Shown piece after piece: positions 1 to 9,700 of a stretch of DNA of 64,000 nucleotides. The stretch is from positions 1-64,000 of the forward strand of contig NZ_JACHOS010000024.1 in assembly GCF_014199985.1 (NCBI RefSeq), read 5' to 3'. The stretch comes from Methylorubrum rhodesianum (lineage in GTDB: Bacteria > Pseudomonadota > Alphaproteobacteria > Rhizobiales > Beijerinckiaceae). The notes below the pieces were generated by a model, which saw only the letters and a program-made list of their open reading frames with translations, searched no databases and was not told where the DNA came from. The first letter of the stretch is position 1; every line of letters starts with the position of its first letter. Both the position numbers and the translations under genes were made by a program.

Positions 1-126
<126 letters not shown>

Positions 127-186
127 TCTTTTTTGAGATTCGGCGCACGGGCCTCGCTCGTGCGCCTGCCTCGAACGATCGAAGCG

Positions 187-215
187 AAGGGCCGGCGCGA
201 TGCCGGCCCTTTTTT
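187..215 (+). terminator. Rho-independent terminator after tuf
   Basis: A perfect 10-bp stem (187-196 with 202-211) around a 5-base loop is followed by a T run at 210-215. It sits about 60 bases after the tuf stop and before the cupin gene, so it should end the tuf transcript. Confidence 0.9.
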
Positions 216-290
216 CGTGCCGCTATCGATCCGGGGTTTTCCGAACGACGCGCCGCCATGCGATGATCGCGTCCGCGGAGTTCGATCGAC

Positions 291-812
291 ATGCACGACA
301 CCGGCGACGGCCACATCCATCCCCCTGAGGCCCACGATCACGACGGGGAAGCGGCCGGGCGTTGGAAGCACGACGGGGTGCGGGTGATTCCCGGCGACCG
401 GCTCGACCCCAACACCGCCCAGACGCCCGGCATGTTCCGGCAGGCGGCGGTCAATGCCGCCCGTGTGGGTGCCCAGAAAATCTGGGCGGGCACGGTGGCG
501 ATCGAGCCCGACGCGAAGACCGGCGTCCATCACCACGGCGCCCTTGAGAGCGTGATCTACATCGTCTCCGGCCGCGCCCGGATGCGCTGGGGCGAACGCC
601 TCGAATACGTCGCCGAGGCGGGGCCCGGCGACTTCATCTTCGTGCCGCCTTACGTCCCGCACCAGGAGATCAACGCCTCGACCGACGAGCCCCTGCACTG
701 CGTGCTGGTACGCTCCGACAACGAGGCGGTGGTGGTCAACCTGCCCGACGTCGAGGCGGCCGAGCGGCCCGAGACCGTCCACTGGATCGATCCGATCCAC
801 AAGCGACCGTGA
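291..812 (+). CDS. Cupin-domain protein
   Basis: A 173-residue soluble protein with no signal peptide. The N-terminus is rich in His and Asp (HDTGDGHIH, HDHDG). A cupin_2 barrel follows from about residue 75 to 155. Cupin motif 1 is visible as HHHGALESVIYIVSGRARM, with the usual metal-binding His and Glu, and motif 2 as PGDFIFVPPYVPHQEIN with the second-shell His. Such small single-domain cupins bind a divalent metal and may be dioxygenases, isomerases or sensors; the substrate cannot be read from the sequence. The ATG at 291 follows a GGAG about 11 bases upstream. It stands alone between the tuf terminator and the region before tRNA-Leu. Confidence 0.85.
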   Translation: MHDTGDGHIHPPEAHDHDGEAAGRWKHDGVRVIPGDRLDPNTAQTPGMFRQAAVNAARVGAQKIWAGTVAIEPDAKTGVHHHGALESVIYIVSGRARMRWGERLEYVAEAGPGDFIFVPPYVPHQEINASTDEPLHCVLVRSDNEAVVVNLPDVEAAERPETVHWIDPIHKRP

Positions 813-1483
813 GGCGTCGCCGCGGTGACCGGCCGGCGATAAGCGCTCCCCGCTGATGGGGGAGAGCGCGCGGTCCGAGCGGGTCGCCGCGGTGCCCGAC
901 GGCCTCATCCCGATGCCGCTGCGAAGGGATTGCGCCGGCGTCAGGCGCCAGTGCATGTTCCGTCGCACCCGAGCGAGCGCACTCGCAGCCCGCCCCTTCG
1001 ACGCCCTCCATCCACGGCCCCGCGTCGGAGGGAGGCGATCCGGTCGCTGGGGACGTCGCCGACCGCGTTCCCCGTCGCGTCGGGCCAGCGATCCCGGCGC
1101 CTCCGGCTTCTCGTCGCGCGGATGCCCGGAACATGAGCACGGAGCGCGCGTTCACTGCGCAATTCTTCAACAATCACTCGCCAACAAGGCAGTCACATGC
1201 GCGACCTCAACAAGTCGAACGGCCGTGCTATGCTCAATCGACGCAAGCGTAGCGGCGAAACGGCCTCCGCGATGGGCGTTACGGGACGGGCGCCATCACG
1301 GCCCGTCGAGACCGCCACCCACACGCCGCACGGGCCGTCGTGCTCGCCCGTCAAACGGATCGCGCCGACGAGCGATTTCGAGGGTTTCGGCTCATTTTCG
1401 AGCTGAACGCCCGTCATCCGCAGCCATGCGGCACGGGACGCACCCCATCAGGACACCGGATCGAAACAATTCTATAGAACAAG
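813..1483. other. Long intergenic region with no recognised gene
   Basis: About 670 bases between the cupin gene and the terminator of tRNA-Leu. Open frames exist on both strands but encode Arg/Pro/Ser-rich strings with no domain, hydrophobic pattern or convincing ribosome binding site, as expected from chance open frames in GC-rich DNA. I see no RNA gene here. A small RNA or promoter cannot be excluded in the less GC-biased stretch around 1140-1420. Confidence 0.5.
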
Positions 1484-1516
1484 AAAAATCCCGCACCTTT
1501 CGAAAAGGTACGGGAT
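1484..1516 (-). terminator. Rho-independent terminator of tRNA-Leu
   Basis: Read on the minus strand, a 12-bp stem with one mismatch (1505-1516 with 1488-1499) and a short loop is followed by a T run (complement of 1484-1488). It lies about 45 bases after the 3' end of the minus-strand tRNA-Leu gene, the expected position for its terminator. Confidence 0.85.
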
Positions 1517-1560
1517 GGAAACTTTAGAAGACCAACGATCTCACCTATTCGGAGATCAAT

Positions 1561-1645
1561 TGGTGCCCAGGAAAGGACTCGAACCTTCACCTCTTGCGAG
1601 ACTGGTACCTGAAACCAGCGCGTCTACCAATTCCGCCACCTGGGC
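1561..1645 (-). tRNA. tRNA-Leu (anticodon CAG)
   Basis: On the minus strand an 85-base cloverleaf starts GCCCAGGTGG and ends CCTGGGCACCA with CCA encoded. The anticodon stem CTGGT/ACCAG encloses the 7-base loop TTCAGGT, giving anticodon CAG, which reads CUG. The long variable arm (CTCGCAAGAGG region) and the T loop GGTTCGAGTCC fit a class II leucine tRNA. It is transcribed in the same direction as leuC, which lies upstream of it. Confidence 0.97.
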
Positions 1646-1799
1646 GCCGGGCCGTTTCCGGCTGGCGATGGGGTTCGTTTAGGGGGCGGCGGCCAAGGCG
1701 TCAATCGCTGTTTCGCCGCCGCCCGCCAAAAATCCCGAAGCGGGCTGGTCGCGCGGCGCGGGCGCAACATGCCCGTGCCGCGGATCAGGCGCGATCGCC

Positions 1800-3209
<1,410 letters not shown>

Positions 3210-3494
3210 GATGCGACTATTCTGACGGGTTGAAGGCTCCATCGCGGAAAACGCCCCGATCGGGCCGCGAGACACCGTGCGGCCGGATCGCGGGGAATAT
3301 CCGGAAGAGGCTCCTGTGTAATGCTCCTCGGGCGATTTCGGAAGGGCGGCAGCGCACATGCGGGACGCATGACACTTCTGCCACGGGCTCGCCCCGCCGG
3401 CCGGCCGCGGCTGGACCGGGGCGCGGCGCGGCATTACTCCCGATCCAACCTTTGTTGACCGCTCCTCCATCGACCTTCGGGAGGCCGTGAGCCG

Positions 3495-4466
3495 GTGCCA
3501 TCCCAGACGCCCGAGATCCTGCTGATCCGGCAGACCCGTCCCGACGTGGCCGGACGGCTCGCCGAGCGCTTCCGCCTGCACCGTATCGAGGAGGCGCCCG
3601 ACCGCGAGGCGCTGCTCGACGCGGTGGGGCCGCGCATCCGGGCGCTCGCGGTCGGCGCGATGTGCCCGGTCGACGCCACCCTGTTCGACCGGCTGCCCCG
3701 GCTGGAGATCGTGGCGAGCTTCGGGGTGGGCTACGACACGATCGACGTCACGGAGGCGGCGCGCCGCGGCATCGTCGTCACCCACACGCCGGACGTGCTC
3801 TCCGACGAGGTGGCCGACCTCGCGCTCGGCCTGCTGCTCGCCACCCTCCGCCGGATCCCGCAGGCAGACCGCTACCTGCGCGCCGGGCGGTGGCGGGAGG
3901 GGAGCTTCCCGCTCACCACGAGCCTGCGGGAGCGCCGGGTCGGAATTCTCGGGCTCGGGCGGATCGGACGGGCCATCGCCCGGCGCCTCGAAGGGTTCGG
4001 GGTCGCGATCGCCTATCACGGCCGGACGCCCCAGGGGGACGTGCCCTACGCCTACCACGACAGCCTTCTCGGATTGGCGCGGGCCGTCGATACGCTGATC
4101 GTGGCCGCCCCCGGCGGGCCGGGCACCACCGGAATCGTCGATGCCGGGGTGCTGGCGGCGCTCGGGGCGGACGGCATCGTGGTCAACATCGCCCGCGGCA
4201 GCGTCATCGACGAGGCGGCGCTGATTGCAGCGCTCCAGTCCGGGACGATCCTCGGCGCGGGTCTCGACGTGTTCGAGAACGAGCCGCAGGTGCCGCAGGC
4301 GCTGATCGATCTCGATCAGACGGTGCTGCTGCCGCATGTCGGCTCGGGCTCGCACCACACCCGTGCGGCGATGGGCCGGCTGCTCACCGACAATCTGTTC
4401 TCCTGGTTCGACGGCGGGGGACCGGTGACGCCGGTGCCGGAAACGCCCTGGAAGGGCCGTCGATGA
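3495..4466 (+). CDS. D-isomer-specific 2-hydroxyacid dehydrogenase (glyoxylate/hydroxypyruvate reductase-like)
   Basis: A 323-residue NAD(P)H-dependent reductase of 2-oxoacids. The nucleotide-binding motif GILGLGRIGRAIARRL is at about 152-167, after a substrate-domain segment VASFGVGYDTIDV. The catalytic residues follow in order: Arg in NIARGSVIDE, Glu in FENEPQVP and His in LLPHVGSGSHHT. The family includes glyoxylate and hydroxypyruvate reductases, which would suit a serine-cycle methylotroph, but the exact substrate is not fixed by sequence. The start is GTG at 3495. Its stop overlaps the start of the next gene in an ATGA, so the two are probably co-translated. It is divergent from leuC across about 285 bases. 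Confidence 0.9.
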   Translation: MPSQTPEILLIRQTRPDVAGRLAERFRLHRIEEAPDREALLDAVGPRIRALAVGAMCPVDATLFDRLPRLEIVASFGVGYDTIDVTEAARRGIVVTHTPDVLSDEVADLALGLLLATLRRIPQADRYLRAGRWREGSFPLTTSLRERRVGILGLGRIGRAIARRLEGFGVAIAYHGRTPQGDVPYAYHDSLLGLARAVDTLIVAAPGGPGTTGIVDAGVLAALGADGIVVNIARGSVIDEAALIAALQSGTILGAGLDVFENEPQVPQALIDLDQTVLLPHVGSGSHHTRAAMGRLLTDNLFSWFDGGGPVTPVPETPWKGRR

Positions 4467-5377
4467 AAGGCCCGGCGATGACGCGCACGGCATGGGCCGG
4501 GATTTTCGCCGGAACTTTGGCCGCGGCCCTGACCGCGCTGGCGGCGAGCGCGGCCCCGGCGCAGGAGAGCCCGCCCGTCCCGGAGCCGCCCGCGACGGCA
4601 CCGGCGGAGAACGGCGGAGCGCCGGCGGGGCTCGCGCCCTCGAGCACGACCTTGCCCACGACCTTGCCAACCACCCTGGCGGGCGCAGGGGGCACCTGGG
4701 ATCTCTCGCTCGAAGGCGGGCGGCGGCGCTGCGTGCTGACGCTCGCCATGGAGACCGGTCCGAGCGGGCGCGCGGCACGTTTTCCCGCCGGCTGCCGCCG
4801 GGCCCTGCCGCTCCTGGCCGGCATCGGCGGCTGGCTGTTCACCGACGAGGGGCTGCGCCTCGTGGACCGGAACCTGCGGCCGGTGCTGGCCTTCGCCCGA
4901 AGCCCTGACGGGATGAGCCTCGGCGCCACGGCGGAGAACGGCGAGCACTACAACCTCGTGCCGCTGCAGATCGCGGCGATGCAGCCGCCCGCCGCCCCCG
5001 GCACGGCCACCGCCGCCGCGGCGCAGGGCGATCCTTCCCCGGCCGCCGCGACGGAGAAGCCGAACGAGCCGCCGGCTCCGGGCCCGGCCCCCGGCCTCTA
5101 CGCCCTCGACCGCGCCGAGCAGAAGGACCTCTGCCGCCTCGAATTCGCGCTGTCCCTCGAGGCCGGGAAGGACACGGCTCCGGTGCGGGTGCTGCCGGAT
5201 TGCCGCGACAGCGGCATCACGGTGTTCGATCCGGTGAGCTGGCGCTTCGCCAACGGCCACCTGACGCTGAAGGCCCGGCGCGGCCACGCGGTGAACCTCG
5301 TCGCGATCGGGGAGGGCCGCTGGCGGCGCGACCCGGAGATCGGCGCGCCCCTGATGCTCAGGAAGGTCGAGCCGTAG
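4463..5377 (+). CDS. Secreted protein with two AprI/Inh-type protease-inhibitor-like domains
   Basis: A 304-residue exported protein. A signal peptide (hydrophobic stretch to about residue 30, cleavage near ASAAPAQE) is followed by a Pro/Ala/Thr-rich linker with a small TTLPTTLPTTL repeat. Two similar domains follow, each with the pattern W/Y-L, C (CVLTLAMETG; CRLEFALSLEAG), a second Cys (AGCRRALP; PDCRDSG), then a W/L-D-x-L-R segment. This resembles the AprI/Inh metalloprotease inhibitor barrel with its single disulfide, here duplicated. Whether it inhibits a protease is not known; related exported proteins lack a proven target. It overlaps the upstream dehydrogenase by 4 bases. Confidence 0.7.
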   Translation: MKGPAMTRTAWAGIFAGTLAAALTALAASAAPAQESPPVPEPPATAPAENGGAPAGLAPSSTTLPTTLPTTLAGAGGTWDLSLEGGRRRCVLTLAMETGPSGRAARFPAGCRRALPLLAGIGGWLFTDEGLRLVDRNLRPVLAFARSPDGMSLGATAENGEHYNLVPLQIAAMQPPAAPGTATAAAAQGDPSPAAATEKPNEPPAPGPAPGLYALDRAEQKDLCRLEFALSLEAGKDTAPVRVLPDCRDSGITVFDPVSWRFANGHLTLKARRGHAVNLVAIGEGRWRRDPEIGAPLMLRKVEP

Positions 5378-5387
5378 GGCGCTTGCT

Positions 5388-6140
5388 TCAGAACAGCGGC
5401 CGCAGAACCAGGTGCAGCCCGAGGCCCAGCAGGCCGACGAAGAAGCAGCGCCGGAACACCCGCTCGCTCACCCGGCCCCGGACCCAGCCGCCCAGCGCCA
5501 TCCCGAGCAGGGCCGGCACGAGGGCGATGAGGGACGTGCCGGCGACGCCGAGCGAGAGCGCGCCGCCGCCGGCCAGGGCGACGGCCAGCGCCACGGTGGA
5601 GACGGTGAAGGAAAGCCCGAGCGCCTGGATCAGGTCGTCCTTGGTCAGCCCGAGCGCGCCGAGATAGGGCGCGGAGGGGAAGGAGGAGACGGCGGTCGCC
5701 GCCGTCACCAGCCCGGTCGCGGCGCCGACGAGCGGCCCGAGCCAGCGCTCCGCCGCCGGCGGAACGTGAAGCCGCAGGGCGGCCAGCCCGACCACGGCGT
5801 AGGCGATCAGGGCCAGGCCGAGGAAGACGGTGGCCTCGGCGCCGTAGTTCCCGTGCAGGATCCCCGCCGCGACCAGGGTGCCGACCACGCTCGCCGCCAG
5901 CATCGGCCAGAGCCGGCGCAGCAGCGTGCCGAAGCGCGGGCCCGCGGCGAGTTGCCAGACATTGGTAACGAAGGCGGGCACGACCAGCAGGGCCGCGGCC
6001 TGGACCGGCGCCATGACGAGGCTGAGCAGGCCCATGGCGACGGGGGGCAGACCGAGCCCGACCATGCCCTTGACGAAGCCGGCGAGCAGGAAGGCCGACG
6101 CCGCCACGGCAAGGGAGAGGGGATCCATGGAAAAGGACAT
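5388..6140 (-). CDS. TauE/SafE-family membrane transporter (sulfite/organosulfonate exporter-like)
   Basis: A 250-residue integral membrane protein with about seven to eight hydrophobic segments. The family-typical first helix contains GFVKGMVGLGLPPVAMGLL, and the second half repeats the pattern (PYLGALGLTKDDLIQALGLSF). The family exports sulfite, sulfoacetate and related anions or acts as a general anion permease. The substrate here is not known. It is convergent with the inhibitor-like gene (11 bases between stops). It is divergent from the LysR regulator with a small membrane protein gene between them, so the LysR protein is a likely regulator. Confidence 0.88.
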   Translation of the reverse strand: MSFSMDPLSLAVAASAFLLAGFVKGMVGLGLPPVAMGLLSLVMAPVQAAALLVVPAFVTNVWQLAAGPRFGTLLRRLWPMLAASVVGTLVAAGILHGNYGAEATVFLGLALIAYAVVGLAALRLHVPPAAERWLGPLVGAATGLVTAATAVSSFPSAPYLGALGLTKDDLIQALGLSFTVSTVALAVALAGGGALSLGVAGTSLIALVPALLGMALGGWVRGRVSERVFRRCFFVGLLGLGLHLVLRPLF

Positions 6141-6170
6141 GGGCCTGTACGGATGAGGGGAGGGCGCGGG

Positions 6171-6419
6171 TCAATCGTGGAGCAGCATGTCGCGCAGGAT
6201 CGCCTGCCGGGCGGCCTCCGCCTCGTCAACCTGCGCCGGCGCCGCGACGGGCGCGGCGGCGGAGACCGGGCGCGGGGTTGCCGACGGCCTGTCGTGCTCC
6301 CGCGCAGCGCCGTCGGAGCGGGCGATGGCGACCACGGCCGTCAAAGCCGCGAGGAGGAGGGCGACCGTCTCGAGCCGGGCGTCGCCCGGGCGGGTCCTGG
6401 TTCGTGCGTCCCATGCCAT
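6171..6419 (-). CDS. Small single-pass membrane protein, unknown function
   Basis: An 82-residue reading frame with one hydrophobic helix at about residues 17-33 (ETVALLLAALTAVVAIA), then a Pro/Ala-rich linker and a short charged C-terminal helix (EAEAARQAILRDMLLHD). It lies 30 bases upstream of the TauE-like gene on the same strand, which suggests co-transcription. I recognise no family. The clear helix-linker-helix layout supports a real gene, but its small size leaves doubt. Confidence 0.5.
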   Translation of the reverse strand: MAWDARTRTRPGDARLETVALLLAALTAVVAIARSDGAAREHDRPSATPRPVSAAAPVAAPAQVDEAEAARQAILRDMLLHD

Positions 6420-6547
6420 GGGCCGAATGTGACAGCCTGAGCGCGCGCGACAATGCGGAACTGGCCCGTGCCAGCCTTCGGCTGAGACGAAGCCTTTGCC
6501 GACAGAAGACCCTTGCCGACAGGAGCCCGTCCGCCGACGATGCCGCC

Positions 6548-7501
6548 ATGCGCTTCGACCTGACCGACCTGCGTCTGTTCCTCCACGTCGTCGAGGCGGA
6601 GAGCATCACCCGGGGCGCCGAGCGCGCGGGGCTGGCGCTCGCCTCGGCGAGCGAGCGGATCCGCGGCATGGAGGCGGATGGCGGCGTGCCGCTGCTGGAG
6701 CGCCACGCCCGCGGCGTGCGCCCGACGCCGGCGGGGCTCGCGGTGACGCATCACGCCCGGCTGGTGATCGGCCAGCTCGAGCAGATGCGCGGCGAACTCG
6801 GCCAGTACGCCCACGGCCTGCGCGGCCATGTCCGGCTGCTGTCGATCACCGCGGCGGTCGCCGCCTTCCTGCCCGACGCGCTGTCCGGCTTCCTCGCCGC
6901 GTATCCGAGCGTCGACATAGATCTGGAGGAGCGCACCAGTCGCGAGACCGTCGATGCCCTGGCCGGAGGGCTGGCCGATATCGGCATCGTTGCCGACACG
7001 ACCGATCTCGGTGCGCTCGAAACCGTGCCGCTCCACCTCGATCGGATCGTGCTCGTGGTGCCGGCGGGGCACGCCCTGGCCCGGCGCAGCGGGGTCGCGT
7101 TCCGGGAGGTGCTGGACGAGCCCCTGGTCGGCCTCGGCCATGGCCGGGCGCTGCAGGCGCATCTGGCGACCCACGCCGCCCGCGCAGGCCGGCCGTTCAA
7201 GCTCCGGGTCCGCCTCAACGGTCTCGACGCGGTCTGCCGCATGGTCGAGCGCGGCGTCGGCGTGGCGATCGTGCCCGAGGCGGCGGCGCGGCGCGCGGCC
7301 GAGACGCTGGCGATCCGCGCGATCGCGATCGACGAGCCCTGGGCGCTACGCCGCCTGAGCCTCTGCGCCCGCAGCTTCGCGGCGCTCCCACCGCACGCCC
7401 GTCAACTGGTCGAGCACCTCGTCGCGCATCTCAGCGCGACCGAGGATTCAGGTTTCGAAAGGACGAGTCCTTTCGCGGGTCCAGGGCAGAGCCCTGGTTG
7501 A
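6548..7501 (+). CDS. LysR-family transcriptional regulator
   Basis: A 317-residue regulator. The N-terminal winged helix-turn-helix (about residues 1-60: LRLFLHVVEAESITRGAERAG, then RIRGMEA and a PTPAG turn) is followed by a two-lobed LysR effector-binding domain (about 90-295). The ATG at 6548 begins MRFDLTDLRLF, the usual LysR start. It is divergent from the TauE-like exporter and its small neighbour, a common arrangement for a LysR regulator and its target. The last roughly 20 residues, from DSGFERTSP on, are encoded by a dispersed repeat (7446-7560), so the native C-terminus has been replaced or extended by repeat sequence. Confidence 0.92.
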   Translation: MRFDLTDLRLFLHVVEAESITRGAERAGLALASASERIRGMEADGGVPLLERHARGVRPTPAGLAVTHHARLVIGQLEQMRGELGQYAHGLRGHVRLLSITAAVAAFLPDALSGFLAAYPSVDIDLEERTSRETVDALAGGLADIGIVADTTDLGALETVPLHLDRIVLVVPAGHALARRSGVAFREVLDEPLVGLGHGRALQAHLATHAARAGRPFKLRVRLNGLDAVCRMVERGVGVAIVPEAAARRAAETLAIRAIAIDEPWALRRLSLCARSFAALPPHARQLVEHLVAHLSATEDSGFERTSPFAGPGQSPG

Positions 7502-7560
7502 AGGGCAGCCGGGGTTCCACCCCGGCGCCCCGCCAAAGGGATGATCCCTTTGGGATCCCC
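7446..7560 (+). repeat. Dispersed triple-hairpin repeat, copy 1
   Basis: A 115-base element with three successive hairpins: CCAGGGC-AGA-GCCCTGG, then GCCGGGGT...ACCCCGGC, then AAAGGGATGATCCCTTT followed by GGGATCCC. A second copy at 55681-55795 shares the first and third hairpins and the flanking TTTCGCGGGT almost exactly, with a diverged middle hairpin. Copy 1 begins inside the LysR gene and ends just before the exaF stop. It may serve as a transcription or decay barrier between the converging genes. Confidence 0.85.
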
Positions 7561-7574
7561 TGATCGACGTCGCC

Positions 7575-9338
7575 TCAGCGTGCAGCGACGGTCTTGGGCA
7601 GGCGGAAGGCCCAGAAGCTTCCGCCCTGGTTGATGCCGGCGGTGGTCTTGGCGACCTCGCCGCCCCACAGCGGCACCGCGCCGCCCCAACCGGCCGCGAC
7701 GCCGATCCACTGCTCGCCGTCCTGCTCCCAGGTGATGGGCGAGGCGACGACGCCGGTGCCGACCTGGAACTTCCAGACTTCCTCGCCGGTCTTGGCGTCG
7801 AAGGCCTTCAGGAAGCCCTCGGGCGTGCCGGTGAAGACGAGGTTGCCCGCGGTGGTGAGCACGCCGGCCCAGAGCGGGGCCTTGTTCTTGTACTCCCACA
7901 CGACCTTCTTGGTCGCCGGATCGATCGCCTTCAGCGAGCCGATATGGGTGTCGAAGGTCGGCTTGATGGTGAAGCCCGCGCCGAGATAGGCGGCGCCCTT
8001 CTTGTAGTTCACCGGCTCGTTCCAGATGTCCATGCCCCACTCGTTGGAGGGGACGTAGAACAGCCGGGTGTCGGGGCTGTAGGCGATCGGGTTCCAGTTC
8101 TTGCCGCCGAGGAAGCCCGGCGTCGCGTAGACCGACTTGCCCTTCTTGCCGTCCTCGGACTTGGCCGGATCGCCGGGGCGGTTGGCATCGTCGTAGATCG
8201 GGCGACCGTTCTCATCGATGCCCTTGGCCCAGTTGATGTTGGACACGAACGGCGTGGCCGACATGAACTTCCCGTTGGTCCGGTCGAGGACGTAGAAGAA
8301 GCCGTTGCGGTCGGCGGTGGCGCCGGCCTTCACGGTCTTGCCGTCCTTCTGCATGTCGAAGGGCACGAACTCGTTGACGCCGTCGTAGTCCCAGCCGTCA
8401 TGCGGCGTGGTCTGGAAGCCCCACACGATCTCGCCGTTGTCGGGGTTGATGGCGAGCCGCGAGGCCGACCACTTGTTGTCACCCGGGCGCAGGGCCGAGT
8501 TCCACGGACCCGGATTGCCGGTGCCGAAATAGATCAGGTTCAGTTCCGGGTCGTAGGTACCGCCGAGCCAGGTAGCGCCACCGCCGAACTTCCAGGTATC
8601 GCCGGGCCAGGTCTCGTTGACCTTGCCGGTCATGGTCGAGGGCTTGCCGTTCAGCTCGCCCATATGCCCCTCGATGACGGGGCGCTTCCACACGATCTCG
8701 CCGGTCTCGGCATCGCGCGCCTCGACGCGGCCGACCACGCCGAACTCGCCGCCCGACACGCCGGTGATGATCTTGCCCTTCACGATCATCGGCGCGGCGG
8801 TGTAGCTGTAGCCGGACTTGAAGTCGTCGATGTCCTTGCGCCAGACGACCTTGCCGGTCTTCTGGTCGAGCGCGACGAGCTTGGCGTCGAGCGTGCCGAA
8901 ATAGACCTTGTCCTTGTAGAGGGCGGCGCCGCGGTTCACCACGTCGCAGCAGGGCAGGATGCCCTCGGGCAGGCGGGCGTTGTACTCCCACTTCTTCTCG
9001 CCGGTGCGGGCATCGACGGCGTAGAGGCGCGAGTAGGAGCCGGTGACGTAGAGCACGCCGTCCTTGACGAGCGCTTGGCTCTCCTGGCCGCGCTGCTTCT
9101 CGCCGCCGAAGGAGAACGACCAGGCCGGGACGAGGCCCTTGATGTTGTCACGGTTGAGCGTCTTGATCGGGCTGAAGCGCTGCGCCTGCGGGCCGAGGCC
9201 GTAGGTGACGACGTCGCCGGGCGTCTTGGCGTCGTTGAGGATGTCCTGCTCGGTCACTTCGGCGATTGCGGGAAGGGCGAGGCCGACACTGAGGGCGGCG
9301 AGCCCCACCGCCGTCAGGAACTGGTTCCGCACTCTCAT
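7575..9338 (-). CDS. exaF: PQQ-dependent, lanthanide-type alcohol dehydrogenase (ExaF/PedH-like)
   Basis: A periplasmic quinoprotein alcohol dehydrogenase of 587 residues with a 26-residue signal peptide ending ALPAIA. The eight-bladed propeller carries the vicinal disulfide C130-C131 (LPCCDVV), a PQQ/metal-site Glu at 198 (GGEFG), Asn in GTGNP (about 275) and the catalytic Asp317 in DGWDYDGVNE. Asp319, two residues later, is the extra ligand typical of lanthanide-dependent enzymes (XoxF, ExaF, PedH); calcium enzymes usually have Ala there. Length and motifs favour the ethanol-preferring ExaF/PedH group over XoxF. An ideal GGAGG lies 8 bases before the ATG. Electrons probably go to the PedF cytochrome encoded nearby. 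Confidence 0.88.
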   Translation of the reverse strand: MRVRNQFLTAVGLAALSVGLALPAIAEVTEQDILNDAKTPGDVVTYGLGPQAQRFSPIKTLNRDNIKGLVPAWSFSFGGEKQRGQESQALVKDGVLYVTGSYSRLYAVDARTGEKKWEYNARLPEGILPCCDVVNRGAALYKDKVYFGTLDAKLVALDQKTGKVVWRKDIDDFKSGYSYTAAPMIVKGKIITGVSGGEFGVVGRVEARDAETGEIVWKRPVIEGHMGELNGKPSTMTGKVNETWPGDTWKFGGGATWLGGTYDPELNLIYFGTGNPGPWNSALRPGDNKWSASRLAINPDNGEIVWGFQTTPHDGWDYDGVNEFVPFDMQKDGKTVKAGATADRNGFFYVLDRTNGKFMSATPFVSNINWAKGIDENGRPIYDDANRPGDPAKSEDGKKGKSVYATPGFLGGKNWNPIAYSPDTRLFYVPSNEWGMDIWNEPVNYKKGAAYLGAGFTIKPTFDTHIGSLKAIDPATKKVVWEYKNKAPLWAGVLTTAGNLVFTGTPEGFLKAFDAKTGEEVWKFQVGTGVVASPITWEQDGEQWIGVAAGWGGAVPLWGGEVAKTTAGINQGGSFWAFRLPKTVAAR

Positions 9339-9700
9339 GGCATGTCCTCCGTGGTGCCGGACCCGGTTTTCCGTGGCCCGCGGGGTTCACCATCCGGTCG
9401 GATCGAGCGACTACCCCTTGGAACCGGAGCCTAGAGTGCTTCTCAGGAGAGTCTTATTCGCCTTTGGTCGAATGCGGGCTGCGACGGCCCGGCCGGGACC
9501 TCCGAAGCAAAGCGAATTCGGGCGCCGTCGGCTCGATCAGCGAAGAAAGAGTTGAGGAAACCGGAGTTGAGGTTCGGCACCCCGTCTGAAAATCTCTGAT
9601 GAGCGAGCACTGGCGTCTTCAGGCGATCCGTTCCTCGGGGCGCCTCGACGAAGGCACCGTGAAGGCCCCGGCGAATCTCGATCGCCGAGGCCCTCCGACT
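9339..9700 (-). other. Intergenic region upstream of exaF
   Basis: About 360 bases between the glyoxalase-like gene and exaF, both on the minus strand. It should hold the exaF promoter and leader, with the ribosome binding site at 9347-9351 (complement). I see no clear terminator for the upstream gene and no obvious palindrome. Open frames through it continue into the glyoxalase-like gene in another frame and look spurious. Confidence 0.5.

Noticed and set aside
856..1527. A 223-residue plus-strand open frame between the cupin gene and tRNA-Leu
   Set aside because: It is Arg/Ser/Pro-rich, has no family feature and runs through the terminator hairpin of tRNA-Leu.
3210..4778. A minus-strand open frame continuing upstream of leuC to give a 992-residue protein
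   Set aside because: The extra part is Arg/Pro-rich, overlaps two well-supported plus-strand genes and has no LeuC homology. The LeuC start at 3209 gives the normal length.
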